From an uncultured Atopostipes sp. (lineage in GTDB: Bacteria; Bacillota; Bacilli; Lactobacillales; Carnobacteriaceae_A), in assembly GCA_910588235.1 (NCBI GenBank), contig CAJUOQ010000052.1, positions 1 to 10,530 on the forward strand: a stretch of DNA of 10,530 nucleotides, read 5' to 3'. Under the pieces are notes generated by a model. The model saw only the letters and a program-made list of their open reading frames with translations, ran no database searches and was not told where the DNA came from. Positions 1 to 5,990 of this stretch are shown in pieces. The position numbers and the translations under genes are program-made. Position 1 is the first letter of the stretch, and every line of letters starts with the position of its first letter.

Positions 1-88
1 AGTGCCAGAAATATTGATAGATTAACAAGGCCGAGAACAACTTGACACAGACGATCTTTGCTCGTTTTTATCTTTTTGTCTCTATTTT

Positions 89-97
89 TGTTATAGT
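89..97 (+). promoter_or_regulatory. Candidate extended -10 promoter for the LacI-family gene
   Basis: The sequence TGTTATAGT has the TGn extension followed by a -10-like hexamer TATAGT at 92-97. No good -35 lies 16-18 bases upstream (about 69-74 reads TATCTT), so the call rests on the extended -10. Transcription would start near 104 and leave a leader of roughly 58 bases. A separate TTGACA at 42-47 has only a poor partner (TTTTTA at 65-70). No clear operator palindrome was found here. Confidence 0.4.
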
Positions 98-161
98 GAA
101 AGGGACTACAGATATTTTATTAATCATTTAGGACGTTTGACTGTTTAAAAAGGTGGAATTT

Positions 162-1139
162 ATGGTAACTATTCAAGATATTGCTAAACATGCAGGCGTT
201 TCGGCAGCAACCGTTTCACGTGTTATTAATAATAGTGGCTATGCAAGTACAGCGGCCCGAGCAGCTGTCGAAAAAGCAGTTGTTGATCTCAATTATGTTC
301 CCAACCGCCAAGCGCAAAACTTACGCCGAGGAGCAACGCGAAACTTAGGAATCATTACTTCCTCCCTAAATGATACGGTACTCGCGCGTATTGAGCCTTT
401 TATGCAATTCGCGCATGAGGCAGACTACACCACCACTCTCTTCAATACCAATCACGAACCTAAACGTGAGATTGAAGCCTTGGACCGTTTGAAGGGACAA
501 GAATTAGATGGCATTTTTATTATTTACCGTGTGAATGAATGGACGGTGATTGAGCCTTATCTTCGGTTTGGCCCTATTGTCACTTTGCACAATGTTGATG
601 ATGAGAAAGTCGATATCCCTTCCGTCTTCGTCGATCATTATGATGGCTACCGGCTGATTTTAGATGATTTATGGCTGAACGGCGCACGTTCCTTTATCAA
701 TATTTTTGGGAGTGAAACAGGGATCAACACTAAAAGAAGAATTCAGGCTTACTATGATTTCTGTAAAAAGCATAATTTAACACCACATGCGATTGAGCCC
801 TATCTTAATGTCCATGATCCAAAAAACATTCAAAGAATTATTACTTTATTAGATAATATGGAAGAGAAGCCCGATGCGATTATTGCCCATTCAGATCAAG
901 TGGCTAGCTTTTTTGTCTCCCATTATCATCGCTTAGGGGTCCGGATGCCGGAAGATGTGGCGGTTGTTGGTTTCGACAATTTAATCATTAGTCATTTAAT
1001 GAATTTTACATCTGTTGATTATTCTATTGAAGAACAAGGACGAAATGCTTGTCGATTATTGTTAAATCATTTAGAAAACCAACAATATGAACAGGTGCCT
1101 CTAAATTTTAAACTCGTTAAACGAGGCACAACAAAATAA
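162..1139 (+). CDS. LacI/GalR-family transcriptional regulator
   Basis: DNA-binding repressor of the LacI/GalR family, 325 residues, the usual family length. An N-terminal helix-turn-helix (about residues 3-23, TIQDIAKHAGVSAATVSRVI) is followed by the hinge region (about 47-57, with the VPNRQAQNLR pattern) and a periplasmic-binding-protein-like sensor domain from about residue 61 onward. That domain includes the family signature PEDVAVVGFDN and a typical KRGTT tail. I chose ATG 162 over the in-frame GTG at 153, because AAGGTGG at 150-156 is the ribosome binding site for ATG 162 and overlaps that GTG. The effector is not readable from the sequence; LacI-family members usually sense sugars. The gene converges on rlmB and has no sugar-use gene beside it inside the window, so its target is unknown and may lie upstream, past the left edge. 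Confidence 0.9.
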   Translation: MVTIQDIAKHAGVSAATVSRVINNSGYASTAARAAVEKAVVDLNYVPNRQAQNLRRGATRNLGIITSSLNDTVLARIEPFMQFAHEADYTTTLFNTNHEPKREIEALDRLKGQELDGIFIIYRVNEWTVIEPYLRFGPIVTLHNVDDEKVDIPSVFVDHYDGYRLILDDLWLNGARSFINIFGSETGINTKRRIQAYYDFCKKHNLTPHAIEPYLNVHDPKNIQRIITLLDNMEEKPDAIIAHSDQVASFFVSHYHRLGVRMPEDVAVVGFDNLIISHLMNFTSVDYSIEEQGRNACRLLLNHLENQQYEQVPLNFKLVKRGTTK

Positions 1140-1180
1140 GCTTTAGATTTGAACACAATGTTCAAGTCTAAAGCTTATTT
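1134..1180. terminator. Long hairpin between converging genes, likely bidirectional terminator
   Basis: A near-perfect inverted repeat pairs 1134-1155 with 1159-1180 around a loop of only three bases; the single imperfection is a T-G pair (1148/1166). The stem swallows the stop codon of the LacI-family gene (1137-1139). T-rich DNA follows on both sides (TTATTT rightward; TTATTTTGTTG leftward), so it can end the LacI-family transcript and the rlmB transcript coming from the other side. The tracts are short, so efficiency is uncertain. Confidence 0.7.
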
Positions 1181-1259
1181 CAATGGTTATTTTATTTAAT
1201 GATTATGATTTAAACTGTAGTCATAGCAGTCTGCATAGCCCTTTAATTTTTCTGAGAGC

Positions 1260-2030
1260 TTAAGAAAGCGGATGCCAATCACGATAGACTTCAAACATCA
1301 AAATACTTGCAGCCACGCTCGCATTTAAGCTTTGGATATTGCCGCCCATTGGAATGGTAATTAATTCATCGATGTTTTCCTTCACTAAACGCGACATCCC
1401 TTTTCCTTCATTTCCGATAACTAAACAAATTGGAGAGTCTGTATTCCATCTACGATAATCTGTTCCATTCATATCCGTCCCAAAAACCCAGAGTCCGCGA
1501 TCTTTTAATTCTTGAATTGTTTGGGATAAATTCGTTACGCGTGCAACCTTCACATGTTCAATAGCTCCCGCAGAAGCTTTCGATACAGTAGAAGTGACAC
1601 TCGCAGAACGACGGTTAGGAATAATCACCCCATGCACACCTGCGGCATCCGCTGTTCGTATAATTGATCCCAGATTGTGTGGATCTTCAATCCCGTCCAG
1701 CATGACAAAAAATGGTCGTTCCTCTCGTTTTTCAGCCACCTCAAATAATTCATCAATCGAAGCATAAGTAACCGGACTCGATGAGAGCACAACGCCTTGG
1801 TGGTTTTGGTGATCACTTAAAGTATCCAGTTTTGATTTTGGAGCATAACTTACGACGATTTTTTTCATGTTTGCTAAACCAATAATTTGATCAATCGCCC
1901 GCCCACTTTGTCCTTCTTGAACAAATAATTTATTCACTTCTCGATTAGAGTTTAAGGCTTCTTTTACAGGATGACGTCCAATAATAAATTCTTCATTTGA
2001 ATGATTTTGTTTTCCTTGATTTTTACTCAT
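1260..2030 (-). CDS. rlmB: 23S rRNA 2'-O-methyltransferase of the SpoU/TrmH family (RlmB)
   Basis: Methylates the 2'-OH of a guanosine in the 23S rRNA peptidyl-transferase region (G2251 in E. coli numbering), using S-adenosylmethionine. The protein has 256 residues. An N-terminal substrate-binding domain (about 14-90, with GRHPVKEAL and HQGV) is followed by the knotted SPOUT domain. Its three motifs are present: NLGSIIRTADAAG (119-131), LVIGNEGKGMSR (203-214) and IPMGGNIQSLNASVAAS (226-242). I chose ATG 2030 because AAAGGAGC precedes it; a start at 2066 would add 12 residues without family support. It overlaps the end of mrnC by 8 bases, so translation is probably coupled. In Bacillus the next gene is yacP (rae1); here the cluster stops and a convergent regulator follows. 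YacO/TrmH-like rRNA methylase is the same family call under another name. Confidence 0.93.
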   Translation of the reverse strand: MSKNQGKQNHSNEEFIIGRHPVKEALNSNREVNKLFVQEGQSGRAIDQIIGLANMKKIVVSYAPKSKLDTLSDHQNHQGVVLSSSPVTYASIDELFEVAEKREERPFFVMLDGIEDPHNLGSIIRTADAAGVHGVIIPNRRSASVTSTVSKASAGAIEHVKVARVTNLSQTIQELKDRGLWVFGTDMNGTDYRRWNTDSPICLVIGNEGKGMSRLVKENIDELITIPMGGNIQSLNASVAASILMFEVYRDWHPLS

Positions 2031-2463
2031 GTTTATTCGCTCCTTTCTCTTCATTGATAAAATCAATGCACCATTGAATGATTTCTTCTAATCGGCTCTC
2101 TTGGTCCGTTAAATATAAATAACCCATTAAAGCTTCAAAACCTGTCGATTGCAAATAGGTCTGAATGTCTGTATTTTTTGCTTTTGTATTAATTTTTGAA
2201 TTGCGACCTCGTTTATAATAAGTCTCTTCTTCCTCTGAAATTAAGTTATTTTCCAATAAATGACTCATTAGAGAAGCTTGAGCCTTAGCTGAAACATACT
2301 GAGTCGCTCGTTGATGTAACTGATTAGGTTTTGTCTGCCCTGCATTCAAGAGATATTCTCGAATGGCTAATTCAAAGATGGCATCTCCAATATAAGCAAG
2401 CGCTAAACCATTTAATAATTTCGCCTTTTTATTTTCCATTAATTGTTCTCTGCCCTCTTCCAT
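2023..2463 (-). CDS. mrnC: Mini-ribonuclease III (MrnC), 23S rRNA maturation
   Basis: Homodimeric RNase III-like enzyme that trims 23S rRNA precursor ends; unlike full RNase III it lacks a double-stranded-RNA-binding domain. The 146-residue length fits. The catalytic signature LALAYIGDAIFE (21-32, Asp27) is present, as are KRGRNSK (84-90) and the second acidic helix, with Glu110 before ALMGYLYL. Two starts are possible. ATG 2463 has AAGGTG four bases upstream but overlaps cysS by 25 bases. ATG 2439 (residue 9) forms a TAATG junction with the cysS stop but has a poor ribosome binding site. I kept the longer form; the conserved NGLALAYIGD block is intact either way. The gene sits between cysS and rlmB and overlaps both, the same order as in Bacillus. 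Confidence 0.92.
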   Translation of the reverse strand: MEEGREQLMENKKAKLLNGLALAYIGDAIFELAIREYLLNAGQTKPNQLHQRATQYVSAKAQASLMSHLLENNLISEEEETYYKRGRNSKINTKAKNTDIQTYLQSTGFEALMGYLYLTDQESRLEEIIQWCIDFINEEKGANKHE

Positions 2464-3860
2464 CGGACACCTTGATTGGTATCTTCTAAAATAATTCCTT
2501 GTTCTTTCAATTGATCTCGTATTTGATCGGCTTGTTCAAAATCTTTATCTGCCCGTGCATCTTCACGCTGCTGGATTAAGTGTTCGATATCTTCATCCAA
2601 TAATTCCTCAGTATCTTCAAGATTCTCAAGCCCAAAAATAGCTAGTAATTCGATCAATGTATTTAATGTAAACTCAAGCACGTATTTTGACACGTGTTCA
2701 GCGTCAATCATACGATTCAGCTCACGAATCATCTCATAAATCACAGTAATCCCATTTTGCGTTTGAATATCATCATCCATAGCCTGTTCAAAACGCTCAA
2801 TATTTTTTCGAAGATTTTGGACGGTCTCTTCATCACTAGGCAATGTATCTTCTGCTGTTTCTAAACGATGGTAACCATTATTAATCGCTGTTCGGATATG
2901 ATTGACATTCGCTTTTGCATCTTCTAGAGCTGCCTCGGAATAAGTGACCGGACGTCGATAATGAGAGGTCGAAAGGAAGAAACGAATAACTTGTGGATCA
3001 TAAAGTTTCCGTAAATCTTTTACTAACTTAAAGTTTCCTAAAGATTTACTCATTTTTTCGTCACCCATCGTCACAAAGCCATTATGCATCCAGTAATTAG
3101 CAAATGTTTTTCCAGTAGCAGCCTCCGATTGCGCGATTTCATTTTCATGATGCGGGAACTGTAAGTCTTGTCCCCCCGCATGAATATCAATCGTGTCTCC
3201 TAAATATTTTTTAACCATGGCTGAACATTCAATATGCCAACCTGGTCGTCCTTGCCCCCATGGAGAATTCCAACTAATTTCATCTTCTTTTGCTTTCTTC
3301 CAAAGGGCAAAATCAATCGGAGCTTCCTTTTTCTCTGAATCTACTTCACCTAAACGCTCGCTGGCCCCTTCTTGCAGCTCATCTAATGTAATACCACTTA
3401 ATTTCCCATAATCGGCAAAGTTTTTCGTGTGGTAATATACATCCCCATCTACTTCATAGGCATAACCTTTTTCGATCAGTGTCTCAATCAAGTCGATGAT
3501 CTCAGGAATTGTCTCCATAACACGTGGATGGCAATCAGCTTTCTGTACCGCTAAAGCGCCTGTATCTTCAAAAAAAGCATCGATAAATTTTTCAGCTACT
3601 TCTGGTGCTTCGATTTGTAATTCTTTCGCTGCACTTATAATTTTATCGTCAACATCTGTAAAGTTTGATACATAGTCTACATCATAGCCGCGATATTCAA
3701 AGTAACGACGAACCGTATCAAAAGCCACTGCGCTCCGCGCATTTCCAATATGAATATAGTTATACACTGTAGGGCCACAGAGATACATCTTAATTTTTCC
3801 TTCTTCGAGCGGAACAAACTTTTCTTTTTTACGTGTCAACGTGTTATAAATTTGTATCAT
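2439..3860 (-). CDS. cysS: Cysteine--tRNA ligase
   Basis: Class I aminoacyl-tRNA synthetase that charges tRNA-Cys with cysteine using ATP; cytoplasmic. The 473-residue length is normal. Visible motifs are CGPTVYNYIHIGN (28-40, the HIGH-type motif as HIGN), the zinc ligands expected at Cys28, Cys212, His237 and Glu241 (WHIECSAM and FPHHENE blocks), and KMSKS at 269-273. The C-terminal anticodon-binding region is complete and ends in GVRWKRAENN. The start ATG 3860 has AGGAG eight bases upstream. An out-of-frame ATG four bases earlier (ATGAATG) lies closer to the same site but opens only a six-codon frame. It is the first gene of a cysS-mrnC-rlmB unit with overlapping ends. The serine acetyltransferase gene (cysE) that precedes it in Bacillus is absent. 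Confidence 0.97.
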   Translation of the reverse strand: MIQIYNTLTRKKEKFVPLEEGKIKMYLCGPTVYNYIHIGNARSAVAFDTVRRYFEYRGYDVDYVSNFTDVDDKIISAAKELQIEAPEVAEKFIDAFFEDTGALAVQKADCHPRVMETIPEIIDLIETLIEKGYAYEVDGDVYYHTKNFADYGKLSGITLDELQEGASERLGEVDSEKKEAPIDFALWKKAKEDEISWNSPWGQGRPGWHIECSAMVKKYLGDTIDIHAGGQDLQFPHHENEIAQSEAATGKTFANYWMHNGFVTMGDEKMSKSLGNFKLVKDLRKLYDPQVIRFFLSTSHYRRPVTYSEAALEDAKANVNHIRTAINNGYHRLETAEDTLPSDEETVQNLRKNIERFEQAMDDDIQTQNGITVIYEMIRELNRMIDAEHVSKYVLEFTLNTLIELLAIFGLENLEDTEELLDEDIEHLIQQREDARADKDFEQADQIRDQLKEQGIILEDTNQGVRWKRAENN

Positions 3861-3893
3861 TCATAAAACTCCTGTCATTCATTAGTCTATAAT

Positions 3894-3899
3894 ATTATA
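3894..3899 (-). promoter_or_regulatory. Candidate -10 element close to cysS
   Basis: A perfect TATAAT on the leftward strand would start transcription near 3887, giving a leader of about 27 bases that still includes the AGGAG of cysS. No recognisable -35 lies at the right spacing (CTATTT at 17 bases), so this is a weak call and competes with the promoter at 3962-3970. Confidence 0.3.
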
Positions 3900-3911
3900 C
3901 ATCAAGTGCTT

Positions 3912-3930
3912 AGCGAAAATAGCCTTCGCT
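3912..3930 (-). repeat. Small hairpin upstream of cysS
   Basis: AGCGAA at 3912-3917 pairs with TTCGCT at 3925-3930 around a seven-base loop. No T-tract follows on the leftward strand, so it is not a terminator. The arm TTCGCT also occurs in the 40-base repeats upstream, possibly by chance. If transcription starts near 3955 the hairpin lies in the cysS leader. Confidence 0.35.
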
Positions 3931-3961
3931 GGAAAAGAAACCTTCATTTTACTCACTCACT

Positions 3962-3970
3962 ATTGTAACA
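3962..3970 (-). promoter_or_regulatory. Candidate extended -10 promoter for cysS-mrnC-rlmB
   Basis: On the leftward strand the sequence reads TGTTACAAT, a TGn extension plus TACAAT. The -35 at 17-base spacing is AAGACG (3985-3990), which shares only the central GAC with consensus. Transcription would start near 3955 and give a leader of about 95 bases. The strong terminator after gltX implies that cysS needs its own promoter, and this is the best-looking one. Confidence 0.45.
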
Positions 3971-3987
3971 AATTTTTTATGTTTCGT

Positions 3988-4003
3988 CTTTTTATATAAA
4001 AAG
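3988..4003. repeat. 16-base perfect AT-rich palindrome
   Basis: CTTTTTATATAAAAAG equals its own reverse complement. It begins three bases upstream of the candidate -10 spacer region's far end, overlapping the presumed -35 of the 3962-3970 promoter, so it could be a protein-binding site, or only AT-rich sequence. There is no loop, so it would act as duplex DNA rather than as an RNA hairpin. Confidence 0.4.
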
Positions 4004-4150
4004 GGCATTGTTTCTTTATTGGTGAAAATTTAGACTGAACACACGTACTCGCTATCTCTACATTTTTCCATTAAAATGCTTTCCGCAATTAATCGTATAT
4101 ATTTTACCACTTATACAGCTATCATTCGCTTTGACTGCTGTGTTTTGGTT

Positions 4151-4350
4151 TTGTTTCGCTGTAAATTGATTTGAGCGAGATATTTCCGATTTGTTTCGTT
4201 GTAATCTGATTTGAGCGAGATATTTTCAGTTTGTTTCGCTGTAATCTCTTTTGGGCGAGATATTTTCAGTTTGTTTCGCTGTAATCTAATTTGAGCGAGA
4301 TATTTCCGATTTGTTTCGCTGTAATCTCTTTTGAGCGAGATATTTTCTGT
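4151..4350. repeat. Five tandem copies of a 40-base repeat, each with a stem-loop
   Basis: Copies begin at 4151, 4191, 4231, 4271 and 4311 with an exact 40-base period and no insertions or deletions. Each starts with TTGTTTCGCT (one copy has CGTT), has a variable middle, then TTGAGCGAGATATTT (one copy TTGGGCG) and a variable end of the CCGAT or TCAGT type. Within each copy TTTCGCT pairs with AGCGAGA, giving a seven-base stem with one G-T pair and a 13-base loop; a further G-T and T-A pair can extend it. Variation concentrates in the loop and in the joint between copies. Spacers are absent, so this is not a CRISPR array. The function is unknown. Confidence 0.9.
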
Positions 4351-4402
4351 TCAGACAACAATAAGTCCTTCCTACAGAAGAAAATACCTAATAAAAAACG
4401 AA

Positions 4403-4450
4403 AAAACCTTTTTTGAAAAATATCTTTTAGACATCTTCAAAAAAGGTTTT
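4403..4450 (-). terminator. Rho-independent terminator of gltX
   Basis: A perfect 15-base inverted repeat, AAAACCTTTTTTGAA at 4403-4417 and its complement at 4436-4450, encloses an 18-base loop. Leftward of it, on the gltX-sense strand, runs TTCGTTTTTTATT. It begins 24 bases after the gltX stop codon, which makes it a strong end for the upstream transcript and separates gltX from cysS. Confidence 0.85.
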
Positions 4451-4474
4451 AAATGGATTCAATTCTAAGAAACG

Positions 4475-5944
4475 TTAGATAATTTCTAGTGCTTCCTCTA
4501 GGTGAGCGAGAATTTTTTCTTTACCTAGCAACTCAATCGCATCCGCTAATTGTGGTCCATGTTTTTGACCTGTTGTTGCGACGCGAATCGGCATAAATAA
4601 GTTTTTCCCTTTTACTCCTGTTTCTTTTTGAACAGCTTTAATAGCTTTAGAAATTTCTGCTGCTTCAAAGACTTCAAGATTTGTTACTTCATCTTTAAAA
4701 GCGTTTAATACAGTAGGAACTGTTTCGCCAGCTAGGATCTCGCGCTCTTCTTCTGACCATTCGATATCTTGGTCGAAGAATAATCCAGCGATTTCAGGTA
4801 ATTCTGCTGCATAACTCATTTGCTCTTGATAGAGAGAAGTTAATTTTTTATAGTAGTCATATTCTTCTTCAGATAAATCTTCGTTAATATATCCCTTAGC
4901 TTGCAAGCGTGAAATGACTGCTTCTACTAGCTCGTCTAAATCCATTTCTTTCATATACTGGTTTGCGATCCAGTCTAATTTATGAGCATCAAAAGCAGCT
5001 GGAGAAGTACCTAAACGTTCATAATCAAAGATTTCAATTAATTCTTCTTGAGAGAAAATTTCTTCTTCTCCAACCGGCGACCAACCTAGAAGGGAAATAA
5101 AGTTAAATAAAGCTTCAGGGAGATAGCCGAGTTCACGATAATCTTCAATAAATTGTAGAACATCTGTATCTCGTTTACTTAATTTTTTCCCAGTTTCAGC
5201 ATTAATAATCAATGTCATATGTCCAAAACGTGGCGTTTCCCAGCCTAATGCATCATATACCACCATTTGTTTTGGCGTATTTGAGATATGATCGTCACCA
5301 CGTAAAACATGCGTAATTTCCATATAATGGTCATCAACAACTACTGCAAAGTTATATGTTGGCATACCATCACGTTTTTGAATGACCCAGTCGCCACCAA
5401 CTGATTTTGATTCAAAAGAAATATCGCCTTTTACCATATCATCAAATTCATAAGTCGCTTCTTTTGGTACACGAATACGTACACTTGGCACGCGACCTTC
5501 TGCTTCTTTTTCTGCTCGTTCTTCTTCGGTTAAATGCGCACATTTTCCACTATAATGCGGCATAATCCCTTGAGCACGTTGTTCTTCACGTTCTGCTTCA
5601 AGCTCTTCTGATGTACAATAGCACTTGTAAGCTTTATCTTCTTCAAGTAATTGCTCGATTAATGGATTATAGTAATTCAATCGTTCAGACTGACGATAAG
5701 GGCCATAGTCTCCGCCAACATCTGCACTCTCGTCCCAATCGATGCCTAACCATTTTAAGTTTTCTAATTGGCTAAGCTCTCCTTGTTCTACATGGCGATT
5801 ACGATCCGTATCCTCAATCCGAATAATAAAATCTCCATCATAATGTCTTGCGAATAAATAATTGAACAATGCTGTACGAGCATTTCCTATATGCAAAAAC
5901 CCTGTTGGGCTCGGCGCATACCGAACACGTACTTTATCACTCAT
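4475..5944 (-). CDS. gltX: Glutamate--tRNA ligase
   Basis: Class I synthetase that attaches glutamate to tRNA-Glu. In Gram-positives of this type it is usually non-discriminating and also charges tRNA-Gln, for later amidation by GatCAB (family knowledge). The protein has 489 residues. Motifs are YAPSPTGFLHIGNARTA (10-26, HIGH as HIGN), a zinc site with Cys108, Cys110, Cys135 and His137 in C-x-C-x24-C-x-H spacing, and KKLSKRD (253-259) as the KMSKS loop. The start is ATG 5944, with AAGGGGA upstream. A longer frame opening at a TTG (5962) would place that ribosome binding site inside the coding region, so I rejected it. It lies 46 bases after the PIN/TRAM gene and probably shares its transcript; a strong terminator follows. 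Confidence 0.97.
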   Translation of the reverse strand: MSDKVRVRYAPSPTGFLHIGNARTALFNYLFARHYDGDFIIRIEDTDRNRHVEQGELSQLENLKWLGIDWDESADVGGDYGPYRQSERLNYYNPLIEQLLEEDKAYKCYCTSEELEAEREEQRAQGIMPHYSGKCAHLTEEERAEKEAEGRVPSVRIRVPKEATYEFDDMVKGDISFESKSVGGDWVIQKRDGMPTYNFAVVVDDHYMEITHVLRGDDHISNTPKQMVVYDALGWETPRFGHMTLIINAETGKKLSKRDTDVLQFIEDYRELGYLPEALFNFISLLGWSPVGEEEIFSQEELIEIFDYERLGTSPAAFDAHKLDWIANQYMKEMDLDELVEAVISRLQAKGYINEDLSEEEYDYYKKLTSLYQEQMSYAAELPEIAGLFFDQDIEWSEEEREILAGETVPTVLNAFKDEVTNLEVFEAAEISKAIKAVQKETGVKGKNLFMPIRVATTGQKHGPQLADAIELLGKEKILAHLEEALEII

Positions 5945-5990
5945 TTGTATTTCCCCTTCCAAGTTTTAAATTATTCTTATTTTAAAATGA

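Larger units (their letters stand above)
3861..4474. other. 614-base gene-free region between gltX and cysS
   Basis: No convincing protein gene lies here. Reading leftward from gltX, it holds the gltX terminator (4403-4450), a tandem array of 40-base repeats (4151-4350), a possible degenerate extra copy (4111-4150), AT-rich DNA with a 16-base palindrome (3988-4003), candidate promoters for cysS (3962-3970 and 3894-3899), a small hairpin (3912-3930) and a doubtful 21-codon frame (3882-3947). I looked for the conserved T-box bulge sequence (AGGGTGGnACCGCG type) on the cysS strand and did not see it. Confidence 0.8.

Noticed and set aside
42..70. TTGACA at 42-47 as the -35 of the LacI-family promoter
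   Set aside because: The hexamer 17 bases downstream is TTTTTA, a poor -10, and it is not placed to work with TATAGT at 92-97.
49..77. Possible terminator of an upstream gene (stem AGACGA/TCGTTT, then a T-rich run)
   Set aside because: Only six pairs, including one G-T, with a seven-base loop; no upstream gene end is visible in the first 48 bases to support it.
1148..1166. GAAC...GTTC in the stem at the end of the LacI-family gene as a LexA (SOS) box
   Set aside because: The half-sites are five bases apart instead of four, and the site lies at a gene end inside a terminator-like stem, not in a promoter.
3193..3411. Rightward 72-codon frame inside cysS
   Set aside because: It is a shadow on the opposite strand of a conserved synthetase domain, without a ribosome binding site.
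4151..4350. CRISPR array
   Set aside because: The repeats are directly tandem with no unique spacers, and the variable blocks are short and shared between copies; no cas genes are present.
5964..5987. TTTTAAA/TTTAAAA hairpin between the PIN/TRAM gene and gltX as a terminator
   Set aside because: Only seven A-T pairs, no G-C and no T-run on the leftward strand; too weak to separate the two genes.
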